NCBI GenBank assembly: GCA_016213935.1
Contig: JACQZG010000031.1
Coordinates: 1 to 36,374, forward strand
DNA: 36,374 nt
Source of the DNA: Nitrospirota bacterium
GTDB taxonomy: Bacteria > Nitrospirota > Thermodesulfovibrionia > UBA6902
Reading direction: 5' to 3'
In this document: positions 6,480 through 16,326 of the stretch, piece by piece
Layout of the letters: each line of letters begins with the position of its first letter
How positions within the stretch are numbered: the stretch's first letter is position 1
Program-made: the position numbers and the translations under genes
The notes under the pieces: model-generated
Told to the model about the DNA's origin: nothing
The model's database searches: none
Seen by the model: only the letters and a program-made list of their open reading frames with translations

Positions 6480-8372
6480 ATGCATATTGAAAAGATAAAA
6501 AGCACTGATGACTTAAAGAGGCTCACGCTTGAGGAGCTTGACGAACTCGCCGGAGAATTGAGGGAGGCTATCATCGAGAGGGTCGCGCTCAACGGAGGGC
6601 ATCTCGCCCCAAGCCTCGGAGTCGTTGACCTCACCATCGCCCTTCACTATGTCTTCAACTCTCCTCACGACAAGATAATCTGGGATGTAGGCCATCAGTC
6701 GTACTCTCACAAGCTTCTGACCGGAAGATACAAAGCCTTCTCGACAATAAGGCAGTACGGAGGAATATCGGGATTCCCCAAGATGAGCGAAAGCCCTCAT
6801 GACGCCTTTGGAACCGGCCACAGTTCAACATCCATATCAGCGGCATTGGGAATGGTGGCGGCTAAAAATCACGGGAGCGATGAATTCAAGGCGATTGCGG
6901 TCATAGGCGACGGGGCGATGACGGCAGGGCTCGCTTTTGAAGGATTGAACCATGCGGGCCACTTAAAGAAAGATCTCATCGTCATACTGAATGACAACGA
7001 GATGTCCATTTCTCCTAACGTCGGCGCGCTCTCGGCATATCTCAGGAAGATATTAATGGGTGACTTTTACACCAAATTCAAAAAAGAGACCAAGCTCATA
7101 CTTGACCGCTTCCCAAAGGTCGGGGAGTCTGTCCTCAAGGTCGCGAAAAAGGCGGAGGACACATTCAAAGGCTTCATTGTGCCCGGAATGCTGTTTGAGG
7201 AGCTTGGGTTTGAATATGTCGGGCCGGTTGACGGCCACAGGATAGACCAGCTTATAGAGACCTTTAAACGCTTTAAAGACTTTCCGGGCCCGGTGCTCAT
7301 ACACACGATAACGAAAAAAGGCAAGGGATACCCGATGGCTGAAAAAGAGCCCGGCATTTTTCACGGCATCGGCCCATTTGATGTCGAGACAGGTGAGCCT
7401 GCATCATCTCCAACCGTATCCTACAGCGAGATATTCGGAAGGGCGCTTGTCGAACTCGCCAAGAATGACTCTAAGATAGTGGCGATAACCGCCGCAATGA
7501 CGGAAGGCACGGGGCTTTCCGAATTCGTTAGAACATTTCCAAAAAGATTTTATGATGTCGGGATAGCCGAGCCGCATGCAGTCACCTTTGCCGCGGGGCT
7601 TGCGACACGCGGGGTCAAGCCTGTGGTTGCGATCTATTCCACATTCCTTCAGAGGTCTTATGACGAGATAATACATGACGTCTGCCTTCAGTCGCTTCCG
7701 GTTGTATTCGCAATAGACAGAGCGGGAATTGTCGGAGACGACGGCCCGACGCATAACGGTGTTTTTGACCTTTCATTCCTGAGGCATATCCCAAACCTTG
7801 TCGTTATGGCTCCGAAAGACGGCACGGAACTGAAGCAGATGCTCAAGACTGCCCTCTCCCTGAACCGCCCCGCTGCCATAAGATACCCCAGAGGCTCGGC
7901 AAATGAAGGATATGAAACATCTGACATCGAAGAGATTCCCGTGGGAAAGGCTGAGATATTGAAAAACGGCAAAGACCTTCTTATCCTCGCGATAGGCAAT
8001 ATGGCGCTCCCCGCGCTTGAAGCCTCAAGGCTGCTCGCGGATGCCGGAATCGATGCCGCCGTAGTGAATGCAAGATTCTTAAAACCGATAGACACTTCGG
8101 CGATTATAAGGCTGGCAAGAGAAACAGGCCATGTTCTTACAGTGGAAGAGAATGTTACCGCCGGCGGTTTCGGAAGCGCGGTGCTTGAGGAACTTACAAA
8201 AGCCGGAATCGAAAACATTAAAGTCAGCACGCTCGGAATACCCGACAGGTTTATCGAGCAGGGGCCGCAGAAGCTTCTGAGAAAAGAGCTCGGGCTTGAC
8301 GCGGAAGGCATAACAAAAAGAGCGCTCTTGCTCGTCGGCGAGAGGCAGCCCGGGATACAAAACAAGTTCTGA
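6480..8372 (+). CDS. dxs: 1-deoxy-D-xylulose-5-phosphate synthase
   Basis: A 630-residue thiamine-diphosphate enzyme of usual length, first step of the MEP isoprenoid pathway (pyruvate + glyceraldehyde 3-phosphate). Visible motifs: WDVGHQSYSHKLLTGR, GTGHSSTSISAALGM, the ThDP/Mg motif GDGAMTAGLAFEGLNHAG with ND continuing in VILNDNEMSIS, the pyrimidine domain FYDVGIAEPHAVTFAAGLA with the catalytic Glu, DRAGIVGDDGPTHNG, and a transketolase C-terminal domain with VEENVTAGGFGSAV. It is 13 bp downstream of ispA and almost certainly cotranscribed. The pair links precursor supply to prenyl chain synthesis. The start has only a weak ribosome site, so translational coupling to ispA is likely. Confidence 0.96.
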   Translation: MHIEKIKSTDDLKRLTLEELDELAGELREAIIERVALNGGHLAPSLGVVDLTIALHYVFNSPHDKIIWDVGHQSYSHKLLTGRYKAFSTIRQYGGISGFPKMSESPHDAFGTGHSSTSISAALGMVAAKNHGSDEFKAIAVIGDGAMTAGLAFEGLNHAGHLKKDLIVILNDNEMSISPNVGALSAYLRKILMGDFYTKFKKETKLILDRFPKVGESVLKVAKKAEDTFKGFIVPGMLFEELGFEYVGPVDGHRIDQLIETFKRFKDFPGPVLIHTITKKGKGYPMAEKEPGIFHGIGPFDVETGEPASSPTVSYSEIFGRALVELAKNDSKIVAITAAMTEGTGLSEFVRTFPKRFYDVGIAEPHAVTFAAGLATRGVKPVVAIYSTFLQRSYDEIIHDVCLQSLPVVFAIDRAGIVGDDGPTHNGVFDLSFLRHIPNLVVMAPKDGTELKQMLKTALSLNRPAAIRYPRGSANEGYETSDIEEIPVGKAEILKNGKDLLILAIGNMALPALEASRLLADAGIDAAVVNARFLKPIDTSAIIRLARETGHVLTVEENVTAGGFGSAVLEELTKAGIENIKVSTLGIPDRFIEQGPQKLLRKELGLDAEGITKRALLLVGERQPGIQNKF

Positions 8373-8443
8373 GTATTTCTTATTCTCCCTGAAATAAATT
8401 AATTCAATCACACGGCATCTCCCCATTTCACTCAGCCTTTCCG

Positions 8444-8449
8444 TATAAT
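8444..8449 (+). promoter_or_regulatory. -10 box of a predicted leaderless promoter for rlmD
   Basis: A perfect TATAAT sits six bases before the ATG at 8456, so transcription would begin at or beside the start codon. No Shine-Dalgarno and no strong -35 hexamer are visible. Confidence 0.5.
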
Positions 8450-8455
8450 ATCTCC

Positions 8456-9700
8456 ATGTCATCGCAAATACTCAGGCTGAAAATTGAAAGCCCTGCCTAC
8501 GGCAATATTTATATAGCACGGCATGAAGGCAAAGTCGTCATGGTCAGCGGCATCACCGCGCCGGGTGAAATTGTTGACGTTACAGTTGAGAAGAATTTTA
8601 AAGATTACATAACCGCCTCAGTATCAAACATCGTCTCGCCTTCTCCTGAGAGAATCAAGCCGGAATGCGGATACTTCGGAATCTGCGGCGGATGCCACCT
8701 TCAGCACCTCACGTATGAACTGCAGATCAGATTAAAAGAAGATATCCTAAGAGACTGCCTGAGGAGAATCGCAAAGGCGGATATTGCCATATCGAAAACA
8801 ATATCTTCGGAAAATCCGTGGAATTATAGGATCAGGGGACAGTTTAAGATATCAGGCGCAACTGTCGGTTTTTACAAAGAAAAAACAAGGGAGATTGTCA
8901 ATGTCGAGAAGTGCCCTATCATGACAGATAAGGTTAATGAATATCTCGATAAAGCCAGAGGGCTGATTGAAACTGCAGGCGTAAAAGAGCTTCAGATAAC
9001 ATCCGGAGAGAAAACAGCCGCGCTCCTTAAGGTGACTAAAGACTTTCCTCATTCGTCTGATCTCAACGCTCTTGCCGAACGGTTCATGGGATCCGGATTC
9101 TCAGGCCTTTCTGTCCATACAGGCGAAGGCAGGTCTCTGGATTTCGGCGATGTTCATCTCTCTATGCAGCTTGAGGGCATAAGATATACGGCATCGCCCC
9201 TGAGCTTCATCCAAAGCAACAGGGAGATGAACGGAAAGATCGTCAGGTTTCTTAAAGAGAAATTAAAGTTATCAGTAGGAGATAGGATTCTCGACCTCTA
9301 TGCAGGCGGCGGCAACCTTTCACTCGGCCTTGCAGAAACTTCTTATCTTACATGTGTTGAAGAAAACTCATACGCTGTTGAGGACGGCGAAAGAAACATA
9401 ATAGCGAATACACTTAACAACTGCAGGTTCATAAAGTCCTCTGCTGAAGACTTTCAGGCAGACGAGAAATTCCACGTCATCCTGCTTGACCCGCCGAGGC
9501 CCGGCGTTTCAAACAGGGCAATGGAAAACATTTTCAGGATGCTGCCCGAAAGGATAGTTTACGTATCATGCAATCCGGCGACATTCGCGAGAGACTTAAA
9601 GAAACTTCTTGTAAAATACACGGCTGAATCAATCAGGATGGCAGACCTCTTCCCTCAGACGTTTCACATCGAGACGATAGCTTTTCTGAAACTTAAATAA
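8456..9700 (+). CDS. rlmD: 23S rRNA (uracil-C5)-methyltransferase, RlmD/TrmA family
   Basis: A 414-residue RNA m5U methyltransferase. An N-terminal TRAM domain (residues 1-55) is followed by the [4Fe-4S] cysteine pattern ECGYFGICGGCHLQHL, with a fourth Cys in VNVEKCPIM. The C-terminal Rossmann domain shows the SAM loop DLYAGGGNLSLGLA, the motif LLDPPRPGVS and the catalytic Cys in VYVSCNPATFARDL. It would use S-adenosylmethionine to methylate a uracil in 23S rRNA; RlmD and RlmCD/TrmA types cannot be separated with certainty. Its end is 11 bp from the end of yihY (tail to tail), with no hairpin between them. Confidence 0.87.
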   Translation: MSSQILRLKIESPAYGNIYIARHEGKVVMVSGITAPGEIVDVTVEKNFKDYITASVSNIVSPSPERIKPECGYFGICGGCHLQHLTYELQIRLKEDILRDCLRRIAKADIAISKTISSENPWNYRIRGQFKISGATVGFYKEKTREIVNVEKCPIMTDKVNEYLDKARGLIETAGVKELQITSGEKTAALLKVTKDFPHSSDLNALAERFMGSGFSGLSVHTGEGRSLDFGDVHLSMQLEGIRYTASPLSFIQSNREMNGKIVRFLKEKLKLSVGDRILDLYAGGGNLSLGLAETSYLTCVEENSYAVEDGERNIIANTLNNCRFIKSSAEDFQADEKFHVILLDPPRPGVSNRAMENIFRMLPERIVYVSCNPATFARDLKKLLVKYTAESIRMADLFPQTFHIETIAFLKLK

Positions 9701-9711
9701 ACCGCCGGCAA

Positions 9712-10530
9712 TTATTTCTCCCTCGCCGTTGTAAGGCAATAAACGAATTCTCCTCCTAAAAGCACTATGCACGTGGAATAATAACCCCAGAGAAGGACTA
9801 TGATGAAGGTCGTGAGAGAACCGTATATCATTCCGAGATGAGCGACATTCTTCACATACCATGTGAAGACCTGTTTTCCGAAATCCCAAAGGATGGTCAC
9901 GAGAAGCGCTCCTGAAAAGGCGTATTTCGGATTCACCTTCACCTTTGGAACTATCATGAAGATTACAGTGAAGACAGAGATGACCAGCAGGTAAGGGACG
10001 ATGTATTTCAGAAATATGGCTAACTTAAGGCCGACCGCGATCCCGAATATCTCCATGGGATAATTGAGAAATATTGACGCGAAAGAGCTCATGACGAACG
10101 CTGTCATTAAAAAGAACATGACGAGAGTGACTATGATCACGTACCAGAAAAAGGATATGAAGAAGTGCCTCTTTTTGGGGATATTGAAGATAACGTTCAT
10201 CGCGTCCTCTATAGAGTAGAAGAGCTGGATAGAAAGGAAACAGTAGACCAGAAATGTGAGAGGGCTTATCCCTTTGTAAATGATGAGGTTCCGCAGTTCG
10301 GCAGTAACGTCTCTCGTCACGGAAGGAAACGCGCTCATAAGCCTTGATACGGCATACTGGAAAAAATCCGGGCTCTCGCCGAGAAAATATCCAAAGAGGC
10401 TGACAATGAGAAGGCTGAGCGGGACAAGGGAAACAATAAGAAAATAGGCTATCGAGGCGGAGAGGTAGAGACAGTCATCCTTAATAAACGCCTTGAGGCT
10501 CCTCATGAAGGAGACTAAAAAAAATGTCAT
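9712..10530 (-). CDS. YihY/BrkB-family inner-membrane protein
   Basis: A 272-residue polytopic protein of the YihY/virulence factor BrkB family. It shows about six hydrophobic helices and the family signatures SASIAYFLIVSLVPLSLLIV near the N-terminus and FIIVLLWGYYSTCIVLLGGE near the C-terminus. The family was once called RNase BN by error; its true role, possibly envelope-related transport, is unsettled. The start codon overlaps the stop of der by four bases (ATGA), so it is translated from the der mRNA. Confidence 0.9.
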   Translation of the reverse strand: MTFFLVSFMRSLKAFIKDDCLYLSASIAYFLIVSLVPLSLLIVSLFGYFLGESPDFFQYAVSRLMSAFPSVTRDVTAELRNLIIYKGISPLTFLVYCFLSIQLFYSIEDAMNVIFNIPKKRHFFISFFWYVIIVTLVMFFLMTAFVMSSFASIFLNYPMEIFGIAVGLKLAIFLKYIVPYLLVISVFTVIFMIVPKVKVNPKYAFSGALLVTILWDFGKQVFTWYVKNVAHLGMIYGSLTTFIIVLLWGYYSTCIVLLGGEFVYCLTTAREK

Positions 10531-11849
10531 CTCTTCCTCCTTGTGCCGCCCTCCCTGACGACCAGGTTCAACGGCACGCCCCTGAATCCGAAGGCCTCCC
10601 TTAATTGCTTTTCAATGAAACTCAGGTACTGCGGCCTGACGCCTTCTTTGTCATTTGTAAATATAATAAAGGCGGGAGGGCCTGTCTTAACCTGTGTCAT
10701 GTATTTAATTTTAACACGCTTCCCCCGGTGCACGGGCGGCTCTTTCATCGACGTGACCTTCTGAATAAAGAGATTAAGCTGATGAGTGCTGATCTTCTTT
10801 GAGCCTTCAGCCATGACCTCATCCACGAGGGAAAATATTTTTGTGACCCTCTGCCTGCTCAGCGCGGAGACCGTGAGTATCGGGACATGCTTCATGAACC
10901 AGAGGCTGCGGTAGATTTCATTCTCCGTCTTCTTCATCGAGAGCTCATCCTTCTCAACGCGGTCCCATTTATTCATTATTATTATCGCGCCCCTGCCTGA
11001 GCCGTGCACAAGCCCGGCTATCTTGAGGTCAAGCTCCACAACCCCTTCGGAAGCGTCGAGGACAAGGAGCGCAACGTCACAGTTCTCGACATTGCTCACC
11101 GTTCTCATGAACGAATACTTCTCAAAGGTCTCCGCCATCCTGCCCTTTTTCCGTATCCCAGCGGTATCAACCAGAATATAATTTCTGCCGTAATATGAGC
11201 ATACGGAATCAACCGAGTCTCTTGTCGTCCCGGGCACATCGCTCACTATCATCCTGTTTTTGCCTAAAAGCGAATTCACAAGCGTAGACTTCCCGACATT
11301 GGGGCGGCCCAAAATCGATATCCTCGGATACTGAGGCTCTTTCTCGCCAGCTTCCGGAAGGAGTTCCGCTATCTTTTCCATAAGCTCGGCACAGCCGTAG
11401 CCGTTCAGCGCGGAGATGGGAAGAATGTCAAGGCCGGCGGAGTAGAAATCAGGCATGAGCTTCTTCTCTTTATTAATGCCGTCGACCTTGTTTACGACAT
11501 GAAATGTCTTCTTCCCGAATCTTCTGAGCAGGTTTATCAGCCCGGTATCAGAGGGGATCAGGCCGCTCTCCGCGTCCATCATCATTATGAGTATGTCAGC
11601 CTCATCCACTGCCGCGAGAGCCTGCTCTTTTACGGCGGTCTCTATCTCTTCGTGAGGATTATCCACAATGCCGCCGGTGTCTATCAGGATGCAGCGCTTC
11701 CCCTCAATAACTGCCTCATCGTAGAGCCTGTCCCTTGTTATGCCGGGGATGTCCTCTATGACAGCGCGTCTCTTTCCCGCCATCCTGTTGAAGAGCGTGG
11801 ATTTTCCTACATTGGGCCTTCCTACTATCGCAACAATCGGTTTCTTCAT
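10527..11849 (-). CDS. der: Ribosome-assembly GTPase Der (EngA)
   Basis: A 440-residue protein with two tandem GTPase domains, which is diagnostic. Domain 1 has GRPNVGKST at residues 8-16, DTGGI, and NKVD. Domain 2 has GRPNVGKST at about 180-188, DTAGIRKKGR and NKWD. The C-terminal KH-like domain ends in LNLVVREGGTRRKR. Der acts in 50S subunit maturation in the cytoplasm. The gene diverges from nadA. On the minus strand TATAAT (11890-11895) lies about 40 bp before the ATG, so unlike several neighbours this mRNA probably has a leader. yihY overlaps its end. Confidence 0.97.
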   Translation of the reverse strand: MKKPIVAIVGRPNVGKSTLFNRMAGKRRAVIEDIPGITRDRLYDEAVIEGKRCILIDTGGIVDNPHEEIETAVKEQALAAVDEADILIMMMDAESGLIPSDTGLINLLRRFGKKTFHVVNKVDGINKEKKLMPDFYSAGLDILPISALNGYGCAELMEKIAELLPEAGEKEPQYPRISILGRPNVGKSTLVNSLLGKNRMIVSDVPGTTRDSVDSVCSYYGRNYILVDTAGIRKKGRMAETFEKYSFMRTVSNVENCDVALLVLDASEGVVELDLKIAGLVHGSGRGAIIIMNKWDRVEKDELSMKKTENEIYRSLWFMKHVPILTVSALSRQRVTKIFSLVDEVMAEGSKKISTHQLNLFIQKVTSMKEPPVHRGKRVKIKYMTQVKTGPPAFIIFTNDKEGVRPQYLSFIEKQLREAFGFRGVPLNLVVREGGTRRKR

Positions 11850-11932
11850 GAGTTATTAATAATACAATTTTCCGTTTTTGAATTCGTAAATTATAGCACA
11901 GGGACAATGCCATGCTCTTTTTGAAAAAATAA

Positions 11933-11962
11933 TTGACGTTATATATATACGCATGTTATATT
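11933..11962 (+). promoter_or_regulatory. Sigma-70 promoter of nadA
   Basis: TTGACG (11933-11938), an 18-bp spacer and TATATT (11957-11962) precede the ATG at 11973 by only ten bases, with no Shine-Dalgarno in between. The predicted transcript has a leader of a few bases at most. Confidence 0.6.
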
Positions 11963-11972
11963 GCATGTCATC

Positions 11973-12956
11973 ATGTCCGGACATAGCGTCATCATCGATA
12001 AAATCCTCAGGCTCAAGAAAGAAAAAAGGGCGATTATAATCGCGCATAATTACCAGCGCGAGGAGGTGCAGGATATTGCCGACTTTACCGGCGATTCACT
12101 TGAGCTTTCACAGAAAGCCGCCTCCGCCGACTGCGATGTTATCGTCTTCTGCGGGGTCGATTTCATGGCGGAAAGCGCCTCGGTTCTTTCGCCTAACAAG
12201 ACCGTACTCCTCCCTTCAAAAGATGCCTTCTGCCCCATGGCGGGCATGATAACCGTCAAAGGGCAGAGGAACACGAGGACTGCCTTCCCCGGTTATCATT
12301 ACACTGACGGTTATAAATACCCTTCTGACTACACACTGAAAGATATTAAAAAAGCCTATCCCGGAGTCCCGGTCGTAACCTATGTGAACACGACAGCAGA
12401 CGTCAAGGCGGAAAGCGATATATGCTGCACCTCCGCGAACGCCGTAAAGGTGGTTGAATCGCTCGATTCCGGCAAGGTCATCTGCATCCCTGACAGAAAC
12501 CTCTCGGCATGGATAGCGCGCAACACAAAGAAAGAGGTGATAGCATGGGACGGCTTCTGCCATACTCATGACAGGGCAAGAAAAGAGGATGTTTATAAGG
12601 CTCGCGCAGAACATCCGGATGCCCTCTTTCTCGCTCATCCCGAATGCAGGATGGAGGTGCTTGAGCTTGCCGACCATGTGACGAGCACTTCCGGCATGCT
12701 CAGGTACGCGGCATCATCCGCCGCTAAAGAATTTATAATCGGCACCGAGATCGGGCTCCTCCACAGGCTGAGAAAAGAGAATCCGGACAAGGCATTCCAC
12801 ATCCTGAGAAAAGACATGATATGCCCCAACATGAAGAAGACCACGCTGGAGAGTGTCCTCAGGTCGCTTCAGACGATGACAAACGTCGTAAAGGTGCCTG
12901 ATAAGGTGAGATTGCCGGCTAAAAAAGCCCTTGACAAAATGTTAGCTATTTATTGA
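11973..12956 (+). CDS. nadA: Quinolinate synthase
   Basis: A 327-residue NadA. It converts iminoaspartate and dihydroxyacetone phosphate to quinolinate for NAD synthesis, using a [4Fe-4S] cluster. The three cluster cysteines are seen in [18 protein letters not shown] and [11 protein letters not shown]. Other family marks are [50 protein letters not shown] and [10 protein letters not shown]. Start: ATG 11973 is preferred; the frame also has a TTG at 11961, but that lies inside the predicted -10 box. No nadB or nadC is adjacent. Confidence 0.95.
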   Translation: MSGHSVIIDKILRLKKEKRAIIIAHNYQREEVQDIADFTGDSLELSQKAASADCDVIVFCGVDFMAESASVLSPNKTVLLPSKDAFCPMAGMITVKGQRNTRTAFPGYHYTDGYKYPSDYTLKDIKKAYPGVPVVTYVNTTADVKAESDICCTSANAVKVVESLDSGKVICIPDRNLSAWIARNTKKEVIAWDGFCHTHDRARKEDVYKARAEHPDALFLAHPECRMEVLELADHVTSTSGMLRYAASSAAKEFIIGTEIGLLHRLRKENPDKAFHILRKDMICPNMKKTTLESVLRSLQTMTNVVKVPDKVRLPAKKALDKMLAIY

Positions 12957-12965
12957 TTTTTATTT

Positions 12966-12971
12966 TATAAT
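12966..12971 (+). promoter_or_regulatory. -10 box of a predicted leaderless promoter (GGDEF gene)
   Basis: TATAAT lies six bases before the ATG at 12978, inside the 21-bp gap after nadA. The -35 region is weak (TTAGCT, 18-bp spacer). No ribosome site is present. Confidence 0.45.
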
Positions 12972-12977
12972 TCCAAA

Positions 12978-14897
12978 ATGCAGCATCCCAAAAGCGACCA
13001 GAGCAGCGGCTTTAAAAAATTAATTAAATTCATTACATTTGTGAACATGCCGATAAAGGAGAAGTTCATCCTCTTCTTTTTCGGGGTACTCTTCTGGTTC
13101 ATGGTGATGTTCGCTATAAGCATCGCCAGCAGCATCGTTATTGATAAAAAGACAGATGAAATCGTAAACCACCTCGTCCCTCACGAAAGGATAACCCACA
13201 AGATAATCAGGAAGCTCCAGGCGCTCAGGACAGATATGTCTGAGATAGGAAGCATATCAGGCGTAAAAGAGTTCGACAGCAAGCTTGATCTCGCGCAGGC
13301 AAGGGTATCTGACATAAGATCATTTATTCAGGTATTATCCGCAGGGGGCCAGGCCATTGACATCAACAGAGACGACAATAAGATTCTGGAGACAATAACT
13401 GTCATTCCCGCACATGACGATGTTGAGAAAAATGCTTATATCGAATCACTGAAGGAGTATATCGATTCATTCGAATCAAAGCTCGGAGAAGTATCTGAAA
13501 TTAAAAAAGCAGCCCTCCTTGGCAATGGCAATGAATATGAGAGGCTCCGAGAAAAGATAGAGGACTCAAAGTTTATCCTCTCAAATGCCATATCATTGTC
13601 AAACAATTTCTCGATCACCGAAGCGTCGCTCTACTCTCTGCATTCAGGCAATATCAGGGCTGTCACAAAGTTCATGCCTTACACATTTATTGCCGTCCTC
13701 CTCGTCTCCTCTACCCTTCTTATCATCTTTTCCATATCGATCTCAAGGGCTATTGCCAGGCCTGTCAAAGCGATTATCGAACAGATAAGGTCGGTCGGCG
13801 AAGGAAGGGTCGACATCACGAACAAGATACGGGTGAGTTCAAAAGATGAGATAGGCGTACTTACTCAGGACTTCAATGACCTCATGGAAGAAATACATGA
13901 CCTTTCGACATTCAAAAAGGTCATTGAAGAAGACGACAGCGTGGAAGATGTTTACTCGAGGATCGCCGGGGTCTTTGAAAAGTTCGGCCTTGACAACCAT
14001 ATAATTTACGAGATATCAAACAGCCAGAACAAGATGAAGCCTGTCTTCCCCATCATCCTTAATGAAAATGCCATAAACTGCAACCCGGACATCCTTCATG
14101 ACTGTGCGCTCTGCAAGGTGAAGAAGACGGGACACATGATATCATCATTTAATTATCCCGATATATGCAAGCAGTTCAAGACCGGCCTTGACAAAATACA
14201 CGTCTGCCTGCCGATGATAATCTCGGGAAGCGTAGGCGGAGTGGTTCAATTCCTCTTCGATAAAAAATACTATAACCTTGCCGGGCAGGACAGAAGGATT
14301 TACAAAGTCGAGCAATATCTGAGCGAGGCGGTGCCGGTCGTTGAGGCAAAGAGGCTGATGAACACCCTCAGGGAATCAGCACTCAAGGATGCCCTTACAG
14401 GCCTTTATAACAGGCGCTTCCTGCAGGAGTATACGGAAACCCTGATAGCAGGTGTTTTAAGGAGAAAGAAAAACATAGGCCTCATAATGTGCGACCTCGA
14501 CTACTTTAAGCAGGTGAATGACATATACGGGCATAACGTAGGCGACAGCGTCCTCAAGACAACATCACAGATAATAAGCCAGTGCGTAAGGAACTCAGAC
14601 CTTGTCATAAGGTTCGGAGGCGAAGAATTCCTTGTCATCACGCTTGACATCGAGGAGAACGAGGCGGTAGATATAGCCGAAAAGATCAGAAAGACGCTTG
14701 AAGATACAAAGATCAAGGTCTTTGACGGAATGATAAAGAAGACGATCAGCCTCGGCATCAGCGAATTCCCGAAAGACACGGATTCGTTCTGGCAGGCAAT
14801 CAAATACGCCGATGTAGCCCTCTATAACGCTAAAGAGACAGGCAGAAACAAGACCGTAAGGTTCACTCCGGACATGTGGACGGAGAGCGAATTTTAG
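12978..14897 (+). CDS. Membrane diguanylate cyclase: TM-sensor-TM-HAMP-GAF-like-GGDEF
   Basis: A 639-residue signalling protein. Helix 1 (about 31-55) and helix 2 (about 231-257) enclose a helical periplasmic sensor of about 175 residues. A HAMP domain follows (about 258-312), then a GAF-like region (about 320-460) and a GGDEF domain. The active-site loop is RFGGEEFLVI (GGEEF at 547-551), and RNSD five residues before it is an inhibitory I-site for cyclic di-GMP. It should make cyclic di-GMP from GTP at the inner membrane. The GAF-like region contains five cysteines (368, 376, 379, 397, 410) in a CNPDILHDCALC ... PDIC ... HVCLP arrangement that might hold a metal or Fe-S redox centre. The ligand is unknown. 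Confidence 0.92.
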   Translation: MQHPKSDQSSGFKKLIKFITFVNMPIKEKFILFFFGVLFWFMVMFAISIASSIVIDKKTDEIVNHLVPHERITHKIIRKLQALRTDMSEIGSISGVKEFDSKLDLAQARVSDIRSFIQVLSAGGQAIDINRDDNKILETITVIPAHDDVEKNAYIESLKEYIDSFESKLGEVSEIKKAALLGNGNEYERLREKIEDSKFILSNAISLSNNFSITEASLYSLHSGNIRAVTKFMPYTFIAVLLVSSTLLIIFSISISRAIARPVKAIIEQIRSVGEGRVDITNKIRVSSKDEIGVLTQDFNDLMEEIHDLSTFKKVIEEDDSVEDVYSRIAGVFEKFGLDNHIIYEISNSQNKMKPVFPIILNENAINCNPDILHDCALCKVKKTGHMISSFNYPDICKQFKTGLDKIHVCLPMIISGSVGGVVQFLFDKKYYNLAGQDRRIYKVEQYLSEAVPVVEAKRLMNTLRESALKDALTGLYNRRFLQEYTETLIAGVLRRKKNIGLIMCDLDYFKQVNDIYGHNVGDSVLKTTSQIISQCVRNSDLVIRFGGEEFLVITLDIEENEAVDIAEKIRKTLEDTKIKVFDGMIKKTISLGISEFPKDTDSFWQAIKYADVALYNAKETGRNKTVRFTPDMWTESEF

Positions 14898-14974
14898 CCT
14901 GCCGCTAATAACCAGTTACAGGCTTGATCATCTTTCTCTTCCTGTATCATTATAATATTCAAACTCCCGTGATA

Positions 14975-16102
14975 ATGTCATTCCGGCTTGAAAATATCAT
15001 AATTGACCGCATCAAAAAAGAAGGTCCAATCCCTTTTGAAAAATTCATGGGGACGGCTCTCTATTATCCTGAACTCGGCTACTATTCAAGGCCTGATGCC
15101 GCGATAGGGCGTAAGGGAGACTTTTATACAAGCCCTCATCTGAGCAGTATCTACGGCGCAATGATTGGAAGGCAGTTGATTGAGATGTGGGAAGCGATGG
15201 GAAAGCCTCTTGAATTTTACGCGATCGAGATGGGCGCGGGAGCAGGTTTTATGGCAAAAGACATCCTTGATTACTTTGCAGGCAAGCGCCATGAAATCAG
15301 GAGTTCATTGAAATACATGCTCATCGAGCCGTTTGAAAAATTCAGAGAAATGCAGGGAGAGGCTCTTGCTGAACATCATGAAAAAGCGAAGTGGCTCACT
15401 TCATTAAATGATGTCCCGCCGAAGATAATGGGATGTATATTTTCCAACGAACTCCTCGATGCCTTTCCCGTTCATGTTGTTGAGATGGACAGCAGTTTGA
15501 AAGAGATATGCGTTGATCATATTGACGGCAGGTTCACAGAGATAAAGCGCGAGGCAGGAGATGAACTTAAAGAGTATGCCAAAGATTTCATCCCGAAAAT
15601 GCCTCAGGGTTACAGAACCGAGATAAATCGGAAGATAAAAGATTGGGTCTTTGAGGCATCCTCCAAGCTTTCTGAAGGTTTCCTTCTCACCATTGATTAC
15701 GGCCATTCAGCAGAAGAGTATTACAGTCAAGAGAGAAGCAGGGGAACCCTGCTCTGCTACCATCAACACAGAGTAAATGAAAACCCGTATGAAAATATCG
15801 GGGAGCAGGATATAACAGCGCATGTCAATTTCTCGTCGCTAAAAAAATGGGGTGAAGAAGTTGGGCTTAAAACATTGGGCTATACATCGCAGGGAGCGTA
15901 TCTCGTCTCGGCAGGCATTGACGAAGTGATAACGGAACTCTACGCCGGCTCAACTGATTACGAATCAGCGGTTCATAAAATAAAAGGGCTGATAATGCCC
16001 GAAGGAATGGGAGAATCACATATGGTCATGATACAGTATAAAGGAGAAGGCAATCCTCAACTCAGAGGCTTCTCATTAAGGAATCATGTGGAAAAGCTAT
16101 AA
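14975..16102 (+). CDS. MidA/NDUFAF7-family SAM-dependent methyltransferase
   Basis: A 375-residue class I methyltransferase of the MidA (DUF185) family. Family marks are the N-terminal IKKEGPIPFEKFMGTALYYP, GYYSRPDAAIGRKGDFYTSP, the SAM loop IEMGAGAGFMAKDIL, GCIFSNELLDAFPVHVVE, TIDYGHSAEEYYSQ and the C-terminal GLIMPEGMGESHMVMIQ. Eukaryotic NDUFAF7 dimethylates an arginine of a complex I subunit; the bacterial substrate is generally unproven. I chose ATG 14975 (MSFRLENII); a TTG at 14924 would add a hydrophobic stretch not seen in the family. TATAAT at 14951-14956 is 18 bp upstream and no Shine-Dalgarno is present. Confidence 0.9.
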   Translation: MSFRLENIIIDRIKKEGPIPFEKFMGTALYYPELGYYSRPDAAIGRKGDFYTSPHLSSIYGAMIGRQLIEMWEAMGKPLEFYAIEMGAGAGFMAKDILDYFAGKRHEIRSSLKYMLIEPFEKFREMQGEALAEHHEKAKWLTSLNDVPPKIMGCIFSNELLDAFPVHVVEMDSSLKEICVDHIDGRFTEIKREAGDELKEYAKDFIPKMPQGYRTEINRKIKDWVFEASSKLSEGFLLTIDYGHSAEEYYSQERSRGTLLCYHQHRVNENPYENIGEQDITAHVNFSSLKKWGEEVGLKTLGYTSQGAYLVSAGIDEVITELYAGSTDYESAVHKIKGLIMPEGMGESHMVMIQYKGEGNPQLRGFSLRNHVEKL

Positions 16103-16171
16103 AACAGGCTATTGATAAATCATTTCTGTACTCTTGCTGTCATTAACCCAAGAATAGCTGTAAAGGATGTC

Positions 16172-16196
16172 ATTCCGGCAGGTCGTAAGCCGGAAT
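16172..16196. repeat. REP-like palindrome
   Basis: ATTCCGGC (16172-16179) and GCCGGAAT (16189-16196) are perfect 8-bp inverted arms around a 9-base loop, followed by CCAG. This is the common bacterial REP form (GTCATTCC...GGAATCCAG) mobilised by RayT transposases, whose remnants occur at 1983-2169 and 2852-2913. Nothing else was recognised in the 16103-16326 gap. Confidence 0.65.
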
Positions 16197-16326
16197 CCAG
16201 TTTCGGATGAATAATCCTTGACACATAGAAATCAAGTTGGTTATCGTACAGCCATTAGAAAAACCTGAGATGTTTTCACTAATTAAGACTGCGGGAAACA
16301 ATCAAAATAGAATATTAGGAGAAAAT

